DNA of 11,664 nucleotides from an uncultured Eubacteriales bacterium (GTDB lineage Bacteria; Bacillota; Clostridia; Oscillospirales; CAG-382): contig CAKSCN010000075.1 of the NCBI GenBank assembly GCA_934444485.1, forward strand, positions 1-11,664, in the 5' to 3' direction. Both the position numbers and the translations under genes were made by a program. This document shows positions 1-7,140 of this stretch, piece by piece; the stretch's first letter is position 1, and every line of letters begins with the position of its first letter. The notes beneath the pieces were generated by a model. It was given only the letters and a program-made list of their open reading frames with translations, was not told the origin of the DNA and searched no databases.

Positions 1-204
1 GACGTAGTTAAGGCAGTAGTCGTAAGAACGGTTCAGAGCCTTCGCCGTGCGGACGGCAGCTACATCAAGTTTGATGAAAACGCAGCCGTAATCATAAAAG
101 ACGATCAGAACCCGAGAGGAACCCGTATCTTTGGACCGATAGCTCGTGAGCTTCGCGAAAAGAACTATCTCAAGATACTTTCCTTGGCTCCGGAAGTACT
201 TTAA
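1..204 (+). CDS. rplN: 50S ribosomal protein L14 (3' part)
   Basis: The reading frame is open from the first base and ends at TAA 202-204, giving the last 67 residues of a protein normally about 122 residues long; the start lies outside the window. The translation carries the conserved L14 C-terminal half, with RRADGSYIKFDENAAV, then PRGTRIFGPIARELR, then the terminal SLAPEVL. L14 is a large-subunit protein at the subunit interface, contacting 23S rRNA and L19. It is the usual first gene after the S10 operon (rplN-rplX-rplE), matching what follows. The gap to rplX is 15 bp and holds only its ribosome binding site, so the two are cotranscribed. It is truncated by the window edge, not damaged. 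Confidence 0.97.
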   Translation, partial: DVVKAVVVRTVQSLRRADGSYIKFDENAAVIIKDDQNPRGTRIFGPIARELREKNYLKILSLAPEVL

Positions 205-219
205 GAAGGGAGCTTAACG

Positions 220-561
220 ATGGCTAAGATATTGACAAAATACCAGAAGAAGGTACACGTTCGCAAGGACGACACCGTAGTAATAATCTCCGGCGACGAT
301 AAGGGCAAGAAGGGCAAGGTTCTCGAGGTTGCCCCCGGAGAAGGCAAGATAATCGTTGAAGGCGTAAACATGGTAAAGAAGCACGTTAAGCCCAGAAGAC
401 AGGGCGAGACAGGCGGCATTATCGAGGCTGAGGGCGCATTCTATGCGTGCAAGGCTATGATCGTTTGCCCGAAGTGCGACAAGGGCGTTAAGATCGGTCA
501 CAAGATCCTCGATAACGGCACAAAGATCCGTGTTTGCAGCAAATGCGGCGAAGAGCTTTAA
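220..561 (+). CDS. rplX: 50S ribosomal protein L24, zinc-finger form
   Basis: The 113-residue product is L24, an early assembly protein of the large subunit near the peptide exit tunnel. An N-terminal KOW motif lies at about residues 18-45 (VVIISGDDKGKKGKVLEV), followed by the family segment NMVKKHVKPRRQGETGGI. The C-terminal part has two CxxC pairs (C83/C86 in CPKC, C106/C109 in CSKC) that form a likely zinc site; many L24 proteins have lost these cysteines. The ATG at 220 is preceded by GAAGGGAG (205-212) at normal spacing. The gene stops 20 bp before rplE. Confidence 0.97.
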   Translation: MAKILTKYQKKVHVRKDDTVVIISGDDKGKKGKVLEVAPGEGKIIVEGVNMVKKHVKPRRQGETGGIIEAEGAFYACKAMIVCPKCDKGVKIGHKILDNGTKIRVCSKCGEEL

Positions 562-581
562 TGACAGGGAGGTAACGAAAA

Positions 582-1121
582 ATGTCAAGACTTGGTGAAA
601 TTTACAAGAACGATGTTGCCCCCGCTCTCATGAAAAAGTTCGAGTTCAAGAGCCCCATGCAGATCCCGAAGATCGATAAGATCGTCGTAAACGTGGGCGC
701 CGGCGAGGCAAAGGATAACTCCAAGGTTATCGACAACATCATAAACGACCTCGGCATCATCACCGGACAGAAGGCGGTTGCGACCGTAGCAAAGAAGTCC
801 GTTGCAAACTTCAAGCTCCGCCAGGGCATGAAGATCGGTGCAAAGGTAACTCTCAGAGGCGAGAGAATGTATGAGTTCATGGACAGACTCTTCAACCTCG
901 CACTCCCCAGAGTACGTGACTTCAAGGGTATAAACCCCGATGCGTTCGACGGCAGAGGCAACTACTCCCTCGGACTCAAGGAGCAGCTTATATTCCCTGA
1001 AATCGAGTACGACAAGATAGACAAGATCCGCGGTATGGACATTGTTTTCGTAACGACGGCAACAAACGACGAGCAGGCAAGAGAGCTTCTTACTCTCATG
1101 GGCGCTCCGTTCGCAAAGTAA
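582..1121 (+). CDS. rplE: 50S ribosomal protein L5
   Basis: The product is 179 residues, the normal length for L5, which binds 5S rRNA and contacts the P-site tRNA in the central protuberance. Recognisable blocks are MQIPKIDKIVVNVGAGEA near residues 26-43, the segment QKAVATVAKKSVANFKLRQG, and the C-terminal FPEIEYDKIDKIRGMDIVFVTTA. The ATG at 582 has AGGGAGGT at 566-573, starting just after the rplX stop. The next gene is the zinc-type S14, the standard spc order. Nothing in the sequence is unusual. Confidence 0.97.
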   Translation: MSRLGEIYKNDVAPALMKKFEFKSPMQIPKIDKIVVNVGAGEAKDNSKVIDNIINDLGIITGQKAVATVAKKSVANFKLRQGMKIGAKVTLRGERMYEFMDRLFNLALPRVRDFKGINPDAFDGRGNYSLGLKEQLIFPEIEYDKIDKIRGMDIVFVTTATNDEQARELLTLMGAPFAK

Positions 1122-1139
1122 TAAAGGGGGAGAAACAAA

Positions 1140-1325
1140 ATGGCAAAGAAGGCTATGATTTTAAAGCAGCAGAGAGAGCAGAAGTTCTCCACTCGCAAAT
1201 ATAACAGATGCAAGATCTGCGGCCGCCCCCATGCTTATCTGAGAAAGTACGGCATCTGCCGTATCTGCTTCAGAAACCTTGCTTACAAGGGTGAGATTCC
1301 CGGCGTAAGAAAGGCAAGCTGGTAA
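1140..1325 (+). CDS. rpsN: 30S ribosomal protein S14 type Z
   Basis: At 61 residues this is the short zinc-containing S14 (also called rpsZ or S14p/S29e), a head protein of the small subunit. The zinc site is formed by C24/C27 (CKIC) and C40/C43 (CRIC). The family ending FRNLAYKGEIPGVRKASW is complete. The long, roughly 89-101 residue cysteine-free paralogue is not present in this window. The ATG at 1140 follows AAAGGGGG (1124-1131). The gap to rpsH is 48 bp and shows only the next ribosome binding site. Confidence 0.97.
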   Translation: MAKKAMILKQQREQKFSTRKYNRCKICGRPHAYLRKYGICRICFRNLAYKGEIPGVRKASW

Positions 1326-1373
1326 GCGAAGTTTGCAGAAGACTAAAAAAACTCATCAAGGAGGTCACATTTC

Positions 1374-1772
1374 ATGCAGATAACAGACGTTATAGCAGAT
1401 ATGCTCACTCGTATCCGCAATGCTAACTCGTCCAAGCACGAAACTGTTGATATTCCTGCGTCCGGAGTAAAGAAGGCAATTGCCGACATCCTCAAGGAAG
1501 AAGGATATATCAGCGATTTTCAGATAATTGAAGACGGTAAGCAGGGAATCATCAGAATAATTCTCAAGTACGGTCCCGGCAAGTCCAAGGTAATCCAGGG
1601 TCTTCGCCGTGTTTCCAAGCCCGGTCTTCGTATCTACACAAACTGCGAGGATATGCCTGTGGTAATGAAGGGTCTCGGTATCGCTATCATCTCCACATCC
1701 AAGGGTATCATGACAGACAAGAAGGCAAGACGCGCACACATCGGCGGCGAAGTACTTGCGTTCGTTTGGTAA
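1374..1772 (+). CDS. rpsH: 30S ribosomal protein S8
   Basis: The 132-residue product is S8, a primary 16S rRNA-binding protein of the small-subunit platform. The N-terminus MQITDVIADMLTRIRNA and the C-terminal signature STSKGIMTDKKARRAHIGGE are both intact. The ATG at 1374 has a near-consensus AAGGAGGT at 1358-1365. In E. coli, S8 represses the spc operon by binding mRNA near the rplE start; nothing here proves an equivalent site. The unusually long, structured gap after rpsH is described separately. Confidence 0.97.
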   Translation: MQITDVIADMLTRIRNANSSKHETVDIPASGVKKAIADILKEEGYISDFQIIEDGKQGIIRIILKYGPGKSKVIQGLRRVSKPGLRIYTNCEDMPVVMKGLGIAIISTSKGIMTDKKARRAHIGGEVLAFVW

Positions 1773-1902
1773 TCGGTTAACCGGTTCACCTTCCGCCTGC
1801 ACCGAGCTTTGAGACTTTCGGTGCGTTTGGGCAAGGCACGTCGGAATTGACAGAAAAGGCGTGCAGCGGCAAGACCGCAATAAATATAAAAGGAGAAACA
1901 TT
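1773..1902 (+). promoter_or_regulatory. Structured rpsH-rplF spacer (candidate leader or attenuator)
   Basis: This 130-bp gap is much longer than most others in the cluster and can form several helices. They are the palindrome CGGTTAACCG at 1774-1783 (overlapping AACCGGTT 1779-1786), a hairpin with 7-bp arms GCACCGA (1799-1805) and TCGGTGC (1818-1824), a possible GCACG (1836-1840)/CGTGC (1860-1864) helix, and a small GCGG (1866-1869)/CCGC (1875-1878) hairpin about 10 nt upstream of the rplF ribosome binding site. No T-run follows the main hairpin, so it is not a standard terminator. A regulatory or mRNA-stability role is inference from structure and spacing only. Confidence 0.4.
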
Positions 1903-2439
1903 ATGTCAAGAATAGGCAGAATGCCCGTTGCAATCCCCGCAGGCGTTGACGTAAAGCTCGACGGAGCTGTCCTCACCGTAAAGGGTCCTAAGGGCACACT
2001 CACACAGGAGTTCAATCACGAGATGATAATCAAGGTCGAGAACGGCCACATTATCGTCGAGAGACCCAGCGAAGAGAAGAGACACAAGGCTCTTCACGGT
2101 CTCACAAGAAGCCTTATAGCCAACATGGTAACGGGCGTTACCGAGGGCTACAAGAAGGAGCTTGAGATCAACGGCGTCGGCTACCGTGCGCAGAAGCAGG
2201 GCAAGCAGCTCGTTATGGATCTCGGTTACTCCCATAAGGTGATTATGGAAGAGGAACCCGGCATCACCTTCGACGTACCCGACGCAAACAAGGTCATCGT
2301 ATCGGGACCCGACAAGCAGAGAGTCGGTCAGGTCGCTTCCGAGCTCAGAGGCAAGAGACCTCCGGAACCGTACCTCGGCAAGGGTATCAAGTATGTTGAC
2401 GAACACATCAGACGTAAGTCCGGCAAGGCCGGTAAATAA
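1903..2439 (+). CDS. rplF: 50S ribosomal protein L6
   Basis: The product is 178 residues from ATG 1903, the usual L6 length. L6 sits at the base of the L7/L12 stalk near the sarcin-ricin loop. The N-terminus MSRIGRMPVAIPAGV, the central NMVTGVTEGYKKELEINGVGYRA and the C-terminal signature PPEPYLGKGIKYVDEHIRRK are characteristic. The frame is open upstream to a GTG at 1861, but the added 14 residues do not match L6. The strong site AAAAGGAG (1888-1895) lies just before 1903, so the ATG is chosen. rplR follows after 22 bp. Confidence 0.96.
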   Translation: MSRIGRMPVAIPAGVDVKLDGAVLTVKGPKGTLTQEFNHEMIIKVENGHIIVERPSEEKRHKALHGLTRSLIANMVTGVTEGYKKELEINGVGYRAQKQGKQLVMDLGYSHKVIMEEEPGITFDVPDANKVIVSGPDKQRVGQVASELRGKRPPEPYLGKGIKYVDEHIRRKSGKAGK

Positions 2440-2461
2440 TTAGGAAGGGGAGTGCAAAATT

Positions 2462-2821
2462 ATGGTATCAAGAGAAGACAGCAACCTCAAGCGTTTAAAG
2501 AGACATAAGAGAGTTCGCGCCAAGGTATCCGGCACGGCAGCAAGACCCCGCCTCTGCGTTTACCGCTCGCTGAACAACATATACGCACAGATAATCGACG
2601 ACACCTGCGGAAAGACACTTGCAAGTGCTTCCTCCACCGAGAAGGAATTCGGTGCAGCCGGCGGCAATATCGAAGACGCAAAGAAGGTCGGTGCGCTCGC
2701 AGCTAAGCGCGCTATCGATAAGGGAATCACCGAAGTCGTATTTGACAGAGGCGGTTATCTCTACCACGGTCGTGTAAAGGCTCTCGCAGAGGGTGCTCAC
2801 GAAGCCGGCTTGAAATTCTAA
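2462..2821 (+). CDS. rplR: 50S ribosomal protein L18
   Basis: The 119-residue product is L18, which binds 5S rRNA with L5 and L25 in the central protuberance. The segment RLKRHKRVRAKVSGTAARPRL, the following VYRSLNNIYAQIIDD and the C-terminal FDRGGYLYHGRVKALAEGAHE are diagnostic. The ATG at 2462 is preceded by GGAAGGGGA (2443-2451). The TAA stop (2819-2821) shares its last base with the first base of the rpsE ribosome binding site, which favours coupled translation. Confidence 0.97.
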   Translation: MVSREDSNLKRLKRHKRVRAKVSGTAARPRLCVYRSLNNIYAQIIDDTCGKTLASASSTEKEFGAAGGNIEDAKKVGALAAKRAIDKGITEVVFDRGGYLYHGRVKALAEGAHEAGLKF

Positions 2822-2836
2822 GAGGAGGATAAACAA

Positions 2837-3340
2837 ATGGCTTTCAATATAGATCCCGCAACACTTGATCTTAAAGAAACAGTCGTTGTCACAAGACGAG
2901 TTTCCAAGACCGTTAAGGGCGGTCGTATCATGCGCTTTGCGGCAGTAGTTGTCGTCGGCGACCAGAACGGTCACGTCGGCTACGGTCTCGGCAAGTCCGC
3001 CGAAGTTCCCGAAGCAATCAGAAAGGCAATCGAGGACGCAAAGAAGAACATGATCGAAGTTTCTCTTAAGGGAACTTCCATTCCTCACGAAATCATCGGC
3101 GAGTTCGGTGCGGCAAGAGTTCTCCTCAAGCCCGCTCCCGAAGGTACCGGTGTCATCGCCGGCGGTACGGTTCGTGCGGTACTCGACCTTGCAGGTATCA
3201 GAGATATCCGTGCAAAGAGCCTTCGCTCGAACAACAAGATCAACGTCGTCAAGGCTACCTTTGAGGGTCTCCGCGCGCTCAGAAGCGCAGAAGAGGTCGC
3301 AAAGATCAGAGGCAAGGCCGTTGAAGATATGAGAAAGTAA
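2837..3340 (+). CDS. rpsE: 30S ribosomal protein S5
   Basis: The 167-residue product is S5, a small-subunit protein at the mRNA entry and decoding region that affects fidelity. The double-stranded-RNA-binding-like N-terminal fold is seen around residues 16-65 (TVVVTRRVSKTVKGGRIMRF, then the GYGLGKSAEVPEAI segment). The C-terminal domain has the family block GVIAGGTVRAVLDLAGI and RSNNKINVVKATFEGL. The ATG at 2837 follows AGAGGAGGA (2821-2829). rpmD begins 18 bp after the stop. Confidence 0.97.
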   Translation: MAFNIDPATLDLKETVVVTRRVSKTVKGGRIMRFAAVVVVGDQNGHVGYGLGKSAEVPEAIRKAIEDAKKNMIEVSLKGTSIPHEIIGEFGAARVLLKPAPEGTGVIAGGTVRAVLDLAGIRDIRAKSLRSNNKINVVKATFEGLRALRSAEEVAKIRGKAVEDMRK

Positions 3341-3358
3341 TAAAGGAGGTCGCAGATA

Positions 3359-3538
3359 ATGGCACAGGTTAAGATTACACTTGTAAAGAGCCTCATCGGC
3401 CGCAACAAGGGTCACATAGCAACTGCGAATTCCTTGGGACTTCGCAAGATCGGTGATGTCACCGTTCAGCCCAAGAACGAAGCAACAGAGGGCAAGATCA
3501 AGGCTATCACCTATTTGATAGAAGCAGAGGAGGTATAA
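3359..3538 (+). CDS. rpmD: 50S ribosomal protein L30
   Basis: This short frame encodes 59 residues, the normal size of bacterial L30. The translation begins MAQVKITLVKSLIGRNKGHI and continues LGLRKIGDVTVQPKNE, closely matching L30. Its TAA stop is 3536-3538. The ATG at 3359 has AAAGGAGGT at 3342-3350, directly after the rpsE stop. The last rpmD codons (3527-3534) also form GAGGAGGT, which is the ribosome binding site of rplO 2 bp downstream, so the two are probably translationally coupled. Confidence 0.96.
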   Translation: MAQVKITLVKSLIGRNKGHIATANSLGLRKIGDVTVQPKNEATEGKIKAITYLIEAEEV

Positions 3539-3540
3539 TC

Positions 3541-3984
3541 ATGAAACTTCATGAGCTTTCACCCGCTGCAGGTTCTTCGGAAAAGGCTTGGAGAAAGGGC
3601 AGAGGTCCCGGCTCCGGCAACGGTAAGACAGGCGGCAGAGGTCACAAAGGTCAAAACGCAAGAAGCGGCGGCGGTGTACGTCCCGGCTTTGAAGGCGGTC
3701 AGATTCCGCTTTACAGAAGACTCCCCAAGAGAGGCTTCACAAACGATATGTTCAAGAAGGAGTATGCGATAGTCAACGTTTCCGCACTCGATAAGTTTGA
3801 AAACGGTGCAGTTGTTGACGCAGAGGCACTTGTCGGCGCAGGTCTCGTAAAGAAGATCGGCGACGGTGTAAAGGTCCTCGGCAACGGCGAAATCACAAAG
3901 AAGCTTACCGTTAAAGCGACTGTCTTCTCGGCAGCTGCCAAGGAGAAAATCGAAGCCGCAGGCGGAAAGGCAGAGGTGATTTGA
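3541..3984 (+). CDS. rplO: 50S ribosomal protein L15
   Basis: The 147-residue product is L15, a late assembly protein of the large subunit. The glycine-rich N-terminal extension is clear (GRGPGSGNGKTGGRGHKGQ, about residues 20-38), followed by GVRPGFEGGQIPLYRRLPKR. The C-terminal globular part contains LTVKATVFSAAAKEKIEAAG. The start ATG lies 2 bp after the rpmD stop. The C-terminal codons contain AGAGGTGA (3972-3979), which serves as the secY ribosome binding site, and secY begins 1 bp after the rplO stop. Confidence 0.97.
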   Translation: MKLHELSPAAGSSEKAWRKGRGPGSGNGKTGGRGHKGQNARSGGGVRPGFEGGQIPLYRRLPKRGFTNDMFKKEYAIVNVSALDKFENGAVVDAEALVGAGLVKKIGDGVKVLGNGEITKKLTVKATVFSAAAKEKIEAAGGKAEVI

Positions 3985-3985
3985 A

Positions 3986-5281
3986 GTGCTGCAGTCATTG
4001 AAGAACGCATGGAAAGACGCTGAACTCAGAAAGGGTATGCTCTTCACCATTTTCATCATTGTGCTTTACCGCATAGGTGCGCAGATCCCGATTCCTTATG
4101 TTGACGGAGCTGCTTTGGCTCAGACCTTCTCCCAGCTCGGTTCTCAGTCAATGTTCCAGTACTTCAACCTTCTTTCGGGTGACGCATTCTCGAGAGCAAC
4201 GCTCTTTGCGCTCTCCATTTCACCCTACATCACCGCATCCATCGTTATCCAGCTTCTCACAGTTGCTCTTCCTCCCCTTGAAAACCTCGCAAAGCAGGGC
4301 GAAGAAGGCAGAAAGAAGCTCACCCAGATCACAAGATACACAACCGTCGCTCTCTCCCTTATCACAGCTTACGGTTACTACACCTACCTGAGATACGGTC
4401 AGAACTTCACGGGTACTACGGGCTTCCTCACCGACGCAGGCAAGGGCTTCTTCCCGGCAATCGTTATAATCGCTTGCTACTGCGCAGGTGCGTCGCTCAT
4501 CATGTGGCTCGGTGAAAAGATAAACGACCACGGTATCGGCAACGGTATTTCCATTATACTTCTTGCCAACATCCTTGCAAGCCTCGTTCCGCAGGTTCTC
4601 TCTGCGTTCGGTCAGGGATTCGAGGTTATCGGTATCTTCGCTCTTGTTATTCTCGCCGTAATCGCTCTCGCTATCGTATATGCGGTTATCTTCCTCACGG
4701 ATTCCGAAAGAAGAATCCCCGTTCAGTACGCTAAGCGTCAGGTCGGCAGAAAACTCTACGGCGGACACAGCACGCATCTTCCGATAAAGCTCAACATGAC
4801 AGGCGTTATGCCCATCATCTTCGCAAGCTCTATCGTAACTCTTCCGCAGACAATCGCAATGTTCGTTCCGAACTTCCAGCACACAGGCTTCTACGGATTC
4901 GTGACACACAGAGTGTTCTATGCGGTATTGATGTTCATACTCATCGTTGCGTTCGCTTTCTTCTACGTTGCAATCTCGTTCAACCCGATCGAGGTTTCCA
5001 ACAACCTTAAGGCTAACGGCGGCGTTATCCCCGGTATCCGCCCCGGCAAGCCTACCACGGATTACATCGTTAAGATACTCAACAGAGTAACTCTTATCGG
5101 TTCTCTTATCCTCGGCGTTATCGCAGTGCTTCCTATCGCAGTATCCGCGATCAACCCGAACTTCGGTGTCCTCACCTTCAGCGGTTCGTCCACAATCATC
5201 GTTGTCGGCGTAATCCTCGAGGTTGTTCAGGAGATCGACTCCAAGCTCACAATGCGTCACTATAAGGGCTTTCTTGACTGA
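3986..5281 (+). CDS. secY: Protein translocase channel subunit SecY
   Basis: The 431-residue product is SecY, the membrane channel of the Sec pathway; it works with SecE, SecG and SecA outside this window. About ten hydrophobic segments are visible. Family motifs include GAQIPIPYVDG after the first membrane segment, the plug/TM2 region ISPYITASIVIQLL (78-91), LGEKINDHGIGNGISII (about 175-191), the cytosolic loop ERRIPVQYAKR (241-251), PGIRPGKPT (349-357) and the TM10 region SSTIIVVGVILEVV. The start is GTG at 3986, with AGAGGTGA 6 nt upstream inside rplO; the residues after it match other clostridial SecY N-termini. Spacing to rplO is 1 bp, a usual coupled arrangement. Confidence 0.97.
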   Translation: MLQSLKNAWKDAELRKGMLFTIFIIVLYRIGAQIPIPYVDGAALAQTFSQLGSQSMFQYFNLLSGDAFSRATLFALSISPYITASIVIQLLTVALPPLENLAKQGEEGRKKLTQITRYTTVALSLITAYGYYTYLRYGQNFTGTTGFLTDAGKGFFPAIVIIACYCAGASLIMWLGEKINDHGIGNGISIILLANILASLVPQVLSAFGQGFEVIGIFALVILAVIALAIVYAVIFLTDSERRIPVQYAKRQVGRKLYGGHSTHLPIKLNMTGVMPIIFASSIVTLPQTIAMFVPNFQHTGFYGFVTHRVFYAVLMFILIVAFAFFYVAISFNPIEVSNNLKANGGVIPGIRPGKPTTDYIVKILNRVTLIGSLILGVIAVLPIAVSAINPNFGVLTFSGSSTIIVVGVILEVVQEIDSKLTMRHYKGFLD

Positions 5282-5306
5282 TAACGGTAACTGAAAGGAA
5301 CTAAAC

Positions 5307-5945
5307 ATGAAGCTTGTATTCTTTGGAGCACCCGGCGCAGGTAAAGGTACTCAGGCGGAGATAGTCAGCGAAAAGCTCGGCATTCCCGCCGTGTCTACCG
5401 GCGCAATCATAAGAAAAGCCGTCAAGGACGGCACCCCCATGGGTATTGCCGCTAAGGACAAAATCGAAAAGGGCGAGCTTGTCCCCGACGAGGTTGTCAT
5501 CGGCATTATCAGAGAGAGAATCGCAGAGGACGACTGCAAAAACGGTTTCATCCTCGACGGTTTTCCCAGAACAGTCCCTCAGGCCGAAGCACTCGACCGT
5601 ATGGGAGTTGCAATCGACATTGTTCTGGATCTTGAGGTTCCCGACGAAAAGATAATCGAGAGAATGAGCGGCAGACGCACCTGCACCAAGTGCGGAGCTA
5701 CATACCACATCGTGTATAAGGCTCCCAAAAAGGAAGGCATATGCGATATCTGCGGCGAAGCGCTCACAACACGCAAGGACGATGCGCCCGAGGTTGTGAA
5801 GTCCCGTCTCGATACCTACCATTCCGAAACAGAGCCTTTGAGAGATTTCTACGCCAAGAAGGGTATTCTCAAGACGGTCGTCGGTCAGGAGGAACTTGCC
5901 GACACCACGAAGCTTACTCTTGCGGCATTAGGCGTTTCCGACTGA
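5307..5945 (+). CDS. adk: Adenylate kinase, zinc-binding long form
   Basis: The 212-residue cytosolic enzyme interconverts ATP plus AMP and two ADP. The P-loop GAPGAGKGT lies at residues 7-15. The AMP-binding part has STG (30-32), R36 and DGFPRTVPQAEAL (84-96). The LID contains RR (123-124) and two cysteine pairs, C126/C129 (CTKC) and C146/C149 (CDIC), forming the structural zinc site common in Gram-positive adenylate kinases, then DDAPEVVKSRL. The common STGDMLR segment reads STGAIIR here; the substituted Asp is not a catalytic residue, so activity is expected. The ATG at 5307 follows GAAAGGAA (5293-5300), 25 bp after secY. Confidence 0.97.
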   Translation: MKLVFFGAPGAGKGTQAEIVSEKLGIPAVSTGAIIRKAVKDGTPMGIAAKDKIEKGELVPDEVVIGIIRERIAEDDCKNGFILDGFPRTVPQAEALDRMGVAIDIVLDLEVPDEKIIERMSGRRTCTKCGATYHIVYKAPKKEGICDICGEALTTRKDDAPEVVKSRLDTYHSETEPLRDFYAKKGILKTVVGQEELADTTKLTLAALGVSD

Positions 5946-5957
5946 AAGGCACACGGT

Positions 5958-6707
5958 ATGATAAAGCTTAAGTCAAGTGAAAACATTGAAAAAATGAAGG
6001 CAGCCGGACGGATCACGGCAGGAGCTCTTGAAGCGGCACGTGAACACATCCGTCCCGGCGCAACGCCGCTGCAAACCGACGCGGCAGTGAGAAGATACAT
6101 CGAAAGTCACGGTGCAAGACCCTCGTTCTTGGGCTACGGCGGCTTCCCCGGAAGTGCGTGCATCTCAGTGAACGACACGGTTATCCACGGCATTCCCGAC
6201 CACACCCCCTACAAAGAGGGCGACATCGTGAGCGTGGACGTCGGAGCTTATTTCGACGGCTGGCACGGAGACAGTGCGAGAACCTTCTTCTGCGGCAAGG
6301 TGAGCGACGAAGCGGTGCTTCTTGAAAAAGCGGCACGTGAAGGCTTCCTCGCCGGCATGGCTAAGGCTGTTCCCGGCAACCGCATAGGAGATATCTCCGC
6401 TGCAATCGAAGAGGTCGTCACTTCCTACGGATTTTCGATAGTGCGCGAATACGTCGGTCACGGCGTCGGACGTGCTCTCCACGAGGATCCCGACGTTCCC
6501 AACTACGGCAGAGCCGGCAGAGGCGTCCGCCTGTGCGAGGGAATGGTAATCGCCATTGAGCCTATGATAAACACGGGCACGGAAAAGGTGAAGGTGCTTG
6601 ACGACGAATGGACGGTCAAGACCCTCGACGGCGGACTTTCCGCTCACTACGAAAACACCGTCGCAATAACGGCGGACGGTCCCGTGATACTCACAAAGCT
6701 CGACTAA
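5958..6707 (+). CDS. map: Methionine aminopeptidase type I
   Basis: The 249-residue product removes the initiator methionine from new proteins. It has the pita-bread fold and all five metal ligands of the family: D94 (VDVG), D105 (GDSAR), H168 (VGHGVG), E201 (IEPM) and E232 (YENT). H77 (VIHGIP) and H175 match the substrate-binding histidines. The length is that of a minimal type Ia enzyme without the N-terminal SH3-binding zinc extension. The ATG is at 5958, 12 bp after adk, with a weak GAAAGG ribosome binding site (5944-5949). The next gene is infA, without the KOW-domain gene that some clostridia carry between map and infA. Confidence 0.97.
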   Translation: MIKLKSSENIEKMKAAGRITAGALEAAREHIRPGATPLQTDAAVRRYIESHGARPSFLGYGGFPGSACISVNDTVIHGIPDHTPYKEGDIVSVDVGAYFDGWHGDSARTFFCGKVSDEAVLLEKAAREGFLAGMAKAVPGNRIGDISAAIEEVVTSYGFSIVREYVGHGVGRALHEDPDVPNYGRAGRGVRLCEGMVIAIEPMINTGTEKVKVLDDEWTVKTLDGGLSAHYENTVAITADGPVILTKLD

Positions 6708-6728
6708 ACACACCGTGTAATTTGATTT

Positions 6729-6733
6729 GGAGG
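6729..6733 (+). promoter_or_regulatory. Ribosome binding site that fixes the CTG start of infA
   Basis: GGAGG at 6729-6733 is the only strong Shine-Dalgarno sequence in the map-infA gap. The conserved IF-1 N-terminus (AKDDVIEFEG) starts at 6744, and the codon before it is CTG 6741-6743. That leaves a 7-nt spacer, the optimum. The only other rare start in frame, ATT 6735-6737, lies 1 nt after the GGAGG core and is too close. No ATG, GTG or TTG lies in frame before the conserved part of the protein. Confidence 0.75.
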
Positions 6734-6740
6734 GATTGTT

Positions 6741-6959
6741 CTGGCAAAGGATGACGTTATTGAGTTTGAGGGCATCGTACTTGAAGCTCTGCCAAACGCA
6801 ACCTTTAAAGTAAAGCTTTCCAACGAGCACGTAATAACCGCTCACATCTCAGGAAAGCTTCGTATGAATTTTATCAAGATTCTCCCCGGCGACAAGGTCA
6901 AGGTTGACGTTTCCGTCTACGACCTCTCGAAGGGCAGAATCACATGGAGGGCGAAGTAA
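6741..6959 (+). CDS. infA: Translation initiation factor IF-1, CTG start
   Basis: The 72-residue product is IF-1, the OB-fold factor that occupies the A site of the 30S subunit and works with IF-2 and IF-3. The translation AKDDVIEFEGIVLEALPNA, then KVKLSNEHVITAHISGKLR, RMNFIKILPGDKVKVDVS and DLSKGRITWRAK is full length with no frameshift. The start codon is CTG at 6741, read as Met; with it the protein has the standard length. The first in-frame ATG lies at codon 42 (in LRMNFIK), too late to make IF-1. A rare start codon can make a gene sensitive to initiation-factor levels, as known for AUU in E. coli infC; that this occurs here is inference. Confidence 0.93.
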   Translation: MAKDDVIEFEGIVLEALPNATFKVKLSNEHVITAHISGKLRMNFIKILPGDKVKVDVSVYDLSKGRITWRAK

Positions 6960-6994
6960 GGTATTTCGCCGACAAGAACAGGAGGTATATGTAA

Positions 6995-7108
6995 ATGAAA
7001 GTTAAGCCTTCAGTAAAGAAAATATGCGAGAAGTGCAAGATAATCAAGAGACACGGCAAGGTGATGGTTATCTGCGAAAACCCCAAGCATAAGCAAAAGC
7101 AGGGCTAA
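6995..7108 (+). CDS. rpmJ: 50S ribosomal protein L36, zinc form
   Basis: This 37-residue frame encodes L36, the smallest bacterial ribosomal protein. The sequence starts MKVKPSVKKICEKCKII and ends ENPKHKQKQG, with the zinc ligands C11, C14, C27 and H32 of the C+ form intact. The ATG at 6995 follows AGGAGGT (6980-6986). It lies between infA and rpsM, its usual place at the junction of the spc and alpha sections. The TAA is 7106-7108. Confidence 0.96.
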   Translation: MKVKPSVKKICEKCKIIKRHGKVMVICENPKHKQKQG

Positions 7109-7140
7109 GCCCCATTATTACGGAAAGAGGTGCATTATAA

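Noticed and set aside
1847..1852. TTGACA in the rpsH-rplF gap as a -35 box
   Set aside because: No -10 lies 16-18 nt downstream; the AT-rich TAAATA begins 28 nt after it and belongs to the sequence before the rplF ribosome binding site.
5400..5416. Adk STGAIIR in place of STGDMLR as a sign of a defective enzyme
   Set aside because: The P-loop, T31, R36, the AMP-binding DGFPRT motif and the LID residues are all intact, and the substituted positions are not catalytic.
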